Shown: positions 61,021-64,000 of the stretch, in pieces
How positions within the stretch are numbered: the first letter of the stretch is position 1
Layout: the number at the start of each line of letters is the position of its first letter
NCBI GenBank assembly: GCA_963836405.1
Contig: CAWIJL010000001.1
Location: 62,001 to 126,000, forward strand
Source of the DNA: CAWIJJ01 sp963836405
GTDB taxonomy: Bacteria; Acidobacteriota; Terriglobia; Bryobacterales; Bryobacteraceae
Direction: 5' to 3'
DNA: 64,000 bases
The notes under the pieces: model-generated
Database searches by the model: none
The model's input: only the letters and a program-made list of their open reading frames with translations
What the model was told of the DNA's origin: nothing
Made by a program: the position numbers and the translations under genes

Positions 61021-63174
61021 ATGCATCATTCATCGAGATTCAGCGCGGCCCTTCTGATGGCGGCGATTTCGCCGTGCCTGGTACAGGGCGCAAACCGCAG
61101 CCAGACCTACGACGAAATGGCAGCCGCGTCCGACAAGGTGGTCCTGGGGACCGTCAGCGCGCGGAGCAGTCACTGGGGCGACGACTCGCGCATCTACACC
61201 GACATTCTGGTTTACCCCGATGTGACCCTGAAAGGCTCGGAAGACGGGGCGGTCGTGGTGCAGGCCCTCGGCGGGACCGTGGGGGATACGACGATGACGG
61301 TCAGCGACGGTCCGGAATTTCCAGCGGGCGAGCGGTTCATCCTCTTCCTGAGACGGGAAGGGAGCCACTTCGTGGTGACCGGGCGCGCGGCGGGCAGCAT
61401 CGCGATCTCTTCGGCGCAGGCAAGCGATGCCCTGGAAGGCGCGTTCCAGCAAATGGAACGGAGCAGGGCTCCGGGCGTCACGTACCGGCGCGGAGTGGCG
61501 GAGTCCTACCTGGCCCGCGCCGCGGCGGCGGCCTCCCGGGCAACGAGCGGGGTGCAGAACGGCTGCTACAGCACGGACGGGGCGAAATGGAGCACGGCGT
61601 CCGCCACTTACCGGATCGGGCCCAGCATACCCTCGGGCTGGGAAGGGGCGCTCGATGCGTCGGCCACGACCTGGAGCAACGCCGGCGCCGCTTTCGGGCT
61701 GGTGAAGGATTCGTCCACCGTCAACGAACTATCGTATTCGGACCTGGTGGCGAAGTACGGTTCGTCGTACAGCAACACGCTGGCAGTGACGACGACCTGG
61801 TCCAGCGTTTCCACGGGACGCATCAGCAAGGCGACGATCGAGTTTAACTCGAAATGGCAGTGGTCCCCAAGCGGGGCGTCGGGAGCGATGGACGTGCAGA
61901 ACATTGCGACGCACGAGTTCGGCCACTGGATGCGCCTGCTCGACATCTACTCGCCGAGCACCTGCGGCGATGTCACGATGTGGGGTACAGCGAGCAACGG
62001 CGAGACCAAGAAGCGCACGCTGGAGCAGGCGGACATCGACGGTTTTCTGAGCCTGTACGGCGGCAGCGGTTCGTCCACCATGGTGACGGCGCCGGTGCTG
62101 GTGTCGCCCGCCAACGGGGCCGCGGGCGTTTCCGCTTCGACGACGCTGGTGTGGAACGCAGCGACCAACGCCACTTCGTACGACGTTTACTTCGGCACCT
62201 CGGTGTCGCCGCCGCTGGCGGCCACCGTGAGCGGGACGAGTTTTCAGCCGGCGAACCTGGCGGCGGGCACCAAATACTACTGGAAGGTAACGGCGAAGAA
62301 TTCGAGCAGCAGCGCGACGTCGCCGACCTACTCGTTCAACGTCGCCGTTGCGGGCGTGACGGCACCAGTGCTGTCATCTCCGGCCAATGGCGCTACCGGG
62401 GTTTCCACGACCCCAGCCCTGGTGTGGAACGCGGCTGCGAACGCCACCTCTTACGACGTCTATGTGGGCACGGCGAGTTCGCCGCCGCTGGCGGCAACCG
62501 TGACCGGGACGAGCTATCAACCCGGGAGCCTGACGGCGGGGACCAAATACTACTGGAGGGTGGTGGCGAAGAACGCGGCGGGCAGCGCCACTTCCGCCAC
62601 GTACTCGTTCACCGTGGCGGCGGGCGGGACGGTTTCAGCCCCGGTGCCGGCGACCCCGGCGAACGGCGCCGCGGACGTTTCAACGACCCCGGCGTTGATG
62701 TGGAACGCGGCCGCGAACGCTACGTCATACGACGTTTACTTCGGCACGACCTCGTCGCCGCCACTGGCGGCCACGGTGATCGGGACCACCTACCTGCCCG
62801 GCACCCTGACGGCGGGAACGAGGTGTTACTGGCGCGTGGTGGCGAAGAACGCGAGCAGCAGCGCGACGTCTTCCACGTACTCGTTCACGGTTGCCGCGGC
62901 GCAGGGGAGTTCCGGTCCCACCCTGATTTCGCCCGCCAACGGCGCGACCGGCTTGCCGCTGTTGATCTACATGCAGTGGAGCGCGGTATCCGGGGCATCG
63001 AGCTATGACATCTACGTCGGCACGTCGCCGTCGCCGGGTCGGATCGGCACGGTCTACGGCACAGCGGTCAACGTGAGAGGTTTCCAGCCGGGGACGACCT
63101 ACTATTGGAAGGTTGTGGCCCGGACGGCGACGGGCATGCTCAGTTCGGCGGTGGGTTCGTTCACCACACATTAG
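61021..63174 (+). CDS. Matrixin-like metalloprotease with four C-terminal fibronectin-type-III-like repeats
   Basis: A 717-residue secreted protein. After the signal sequence residues about 28-140 form a beta domain common in acidobacterial secreted proteases (YDEMAAASDKVVLGTVSARS). The catalytic region has HEFGHWMRLLD (His298, Glu299, His302, Asp308), which fits the metzincin zinc motif with Asp as third ligand, and a Met-turn-like TMWGTASNGETKKRTLEQAD with an ADIDGFLSLYG end as in M10 enzymes. Residues about 356-717 are four repeats of about 90 residues (APVLVSPANGAAGVS and ATSYDVYFGTSVSPPLAATV). It may digest extracellular proteins and bind surfaces through the repeats. Confidence 0.85.
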   Translation: MHHSSRFSAALLMAAISPCLVQGANRSQTYDEMAAASDKVVLGTVSARSSHWGDDSRIYTDILVYPDVTLKGSEDGAVVVQALGGTVGDTTMTVSDGPEFPAGERFILFLRREGSHFVVTGRAAGSIAISSAQASDALEGAFQQMERSRAPGVTYRRGVAESYLARAAAAASRATSGVQNGCYSTDGAKWSTASATYRIGPSIPSGWEGALDASATTWSNAGAAFGLVKDSSTVNELSYSDLVAKYGSSYSNTLAVTTTWSSVSTGRISKATIEFNSKWQWSPSGASGAMDVQNIATHEFGHWMRLLDIYSPSTCGDVTMWGTASNGETKKRTLEQADIDGFLSLYGGSGSSTMVTAPVLVSPANGAAGVSASTTLVWNAATNATSYDVYFGTSVSPPLAATVSGTSFQPANLAAGTKYYWKVTAKNSSSSATSPTYSFNVAVAGVTAPVLSSPANGATGVSTTPALVWNAAANATSYDVYVGTASSPPLAATVTGTSYQPGSLTAGTKYYWRVVAKNAAGSATSATYSFTVAAGGTVSAPVPATPANGAADVSTTPALMWNAAANATSYDVYFGTTSSPPLAATVIGTTYLPGTLTAGTRCYWRVVAKNASSSATSSTYSFTVAAAQGSSGPTLISPANGATGLPLLIYMQWSAVSGASSYDIYVGTSPSPGRIGTVYGTAVNVRGFQPGTTYYWKVVARTATGMLSSAVGSFTTH
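62089..63171 (+). repeat. Four tandem coding repeats of about 275 bp
   Basis: Units start near 62089, 62361, 62638 and 62914. The first three are very similar at DNA level (for example the TCGTACGACGTTTACTTCGG segment and the GCGGCGGGCACCAAATACTA segment recur with few changes); the fourth is more diverged. They encode fibronectin-type-III-like domains. High DNA similarity implies recent duplication or gene conversion. Confidence 0.85.
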
Positions 63175-63203
63175 TCAGGGTGCAGTAAGCTTCTAATACC
63201 GGT

Positions 63204-63238
63204 CGGGACCGGGCCGGGAGCGGCCGGTCCCGTTTCTT
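63204..63238 (+). terminator. Candidate rho-independent terminator after the matrixin gene
   Basis: CGGGACCGG (63204-63212) and CCGGTCCCG (63224-63232) are exact reverse complements with an 11-nt loop, followed by TTTCTT. The stem is 29 bp after the stop codon at 63174. The U-tract is imperfect. Confidence 0.65.
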
Positions 63239-63360
63239 CCCGCCTGCAATTACCACTTCCGGCGTCATTCCGTGCACAATGAAGATTCAGGGCCCGCGGC
63301 GGCCCTTGTTCGAAGCGGCCGCCGTGCCGCTACGATTCGCACGGTCCCACCCGGAAATCC

Positions 63361-64000
63361 ATGAACTATCTGCGCACCGCCATTCTCCTGTTGATGCTCG
63401 TTCCCGGCTGCGTGTCCACGCTGACGGCCCAGTCCGCCACCACCGGCGCCCTTTCGGGGACGGTTACCGCCCAGGATTCTGCCGTGGCGGGTGCGGCGGT
63501 TACGTTGACGAACACGGCCACCAACCAGGTGCTGACCACGGCTACGGGGGAGGACGGCGGATATCGCTTCGCAATGCTGCCCCCCGGAACTTACGACGTT
63601 CGGTTTCGGGCTCCCGGATTCAGGACGGCGCAAATGGCCTCAATGAACGTCAACGTCTCCGAGGATCCGACACTGGATGCGGCTCTGGAACTGGGCAACC
63701 CGGAGGAGGAAGTGGAGTGCGAGTGCCGCACGGCGCTGGCAAATTCCTCTTCGGGCACGCTAGTGGACCAGAAGACCATCACGGCCGTACCGCTGAACAC
63801 ACGCAACTTCACACAGGTGCTCTCGATGGCCTCGGGGTCGGCGGCAGACGTCAACAACGCGGGGACGCTGGGCCGGGGCACGCAATCGGTGAACGTCAAC
63901 GGCAGCACCACGGCGGGAAGCTACACCATCGACGGCGGGTACGCTACAAGCACGGTGCCGAACCCGGACACGATCTCGGAATTCAAAATCCAGACCTCCC
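63361..64000 (+). CDS. Carboxypeptidase-regulatory-domain TonB-dependent receptor, N-terminal part
   Basis: The first 213 residues of an Oar-like receptor; the gene leaves the window. The ATG at 63361 leads to a signal peptide (AILLLMLVPGCVSTLTAQ), a carboxypeptidase-regulatory-like domain (GALSGTVTAQDSAVAGAAVT, FAMLPPGTYDVRFRAPGFRT) and the beginning of the plug (VPLNTRNFTQVLSMASG, VNVNGSTTAGSYTIDGGYAT, PDTISEFKIQTS). Unlike the receptor at 57349 it keeps the regulatory domain. It is the acidobacterial form of TonB transporter for complex substrates. Confidence 0.92.
   Translation, partial: MNYLRTAILLLMLVPGCVSTLTAQSATTGALSGTVTAQDSAVAGAAVTLTNTATNQVLTTATGEDGGYRFAMLPPGTYDVRFRAPGFRTAQMASMNVNVSEDPTLDAALELGNPEEEVECECRTALANSSSGTLVDQKTITAVPLNTRNFTQVLSMASGSAADVNNAGTLGRGTQSVNVNGSTTAGSYTIDGGYATSTVPNPDTISEFKIQTS

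Noticed and set aside
62089..63171. Tandem repeats as a possible CRISPR array
   Set aside because: The units are about 275 bp, coding and in frame; no short repeats with regular unique spacers were seen anywhere in the window.
1..64000. tRNA, rRNA, origin of replication or plasmid genes
   Set aside because: No cloverleaf-like sequence, rRNA segment, replication initiator or partition gene was recognised in reading the window.

Overview
The window looks like a chromosomal segment of a high-GC soil Acidobacteriota, most like the Solibacter/Bryobacter group (Bryobacterales). The grounds are: an orphan MacB/FtsX-type permease of the ADOP type (a family typical of Acidobacteriota), Oar-like TonB receptors with or without an N-terminal carboxypeptidase-regulatory domain, BlaI/M56 pairs carrying a TonB C-terminal domain, many secreted carbohydrate-active and sulfatase enzymes, and many degraded gene copies. 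Taxonomy is inferred from gene content; no rRNA or tRNA gene was seen.

Layout. 0-7 kb: a partial SDR gene, an inverted-repeat region, a patch of accessory genes separated by copies of the 3' end of egtD, the ergothioneine genes egtB-egtD, and an ECF sigma/anti-sigma/secreted-protein operon on the minus strand. 7-14 kb: a TonB receptor, two secreted TPR proteins, rnc, a LOG-family gene and a PL10 pectate lyase. 14-22 kb: a long minus-strand run with a nucleotide-transporter-like HEAT protein, a cyclic-nucleotide-binding protein, a histidine kinase, a response regulator, a DsbA-like protein, a MauE/DoxX-like protein and a methyltransferase; a second histidine kinase diverges from it. 22-26.6 kb: ADOP permease, FAD oxidoreductase, BsuPI-domain protein. 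26.9-30.3 kb: an IS1634-type element with perfect 20-bp ends, abutting or inserted in a frameshifted IS110-family element. 30.3-37.7 kb: phosphotransferase, a Tat-exported toroid protein, a type I sulfatase, an S53 peptidase and several gene-end fragments. 37.7-45.2 kb: a DUF6057-like membrane protein with a CxxCH TolB-like lipoprotein, a hybrid kinase, and a BlaI/M56-TonB pair. 45.4-57.3 kb: GH115-like enzyme, ArsR/SDR pair with a palindromic operator, PQQ enzymes, MarC, an amber-interrupted membrane gene, sialate O-acetylesterase and GH29 fucosidase. 57.3-64 kb: TonB receptor, a matrixin-like protease with four repeats, and the start of another TonB receptor.

Function. Much of the window serves uptake and breakdown of complex, probably sulfated, acetylated, fucosylated or uronic-acid glycans (PL10, sulfatase, GH115, sialate esterase, GH29, TonB receptors, PQQ sugar oxidation), surrounded by sensing modules (ECF sigma, BlaI/M56, three histidine kinases).

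The most unusual pattern is the repeated presence of 3'-terminal gene fragments downstream of, and in the same orientation as, intact genes (egtD, sulfatase, M56-TonB), bracketing accessory genes. Several reading frames are broken (TonB receptor with two compensating shifts, GH115 with one extra G, IS110 transposase, an in-frame TAG in a membrane gene). Some of these could be assembly errors and need read-level checking.
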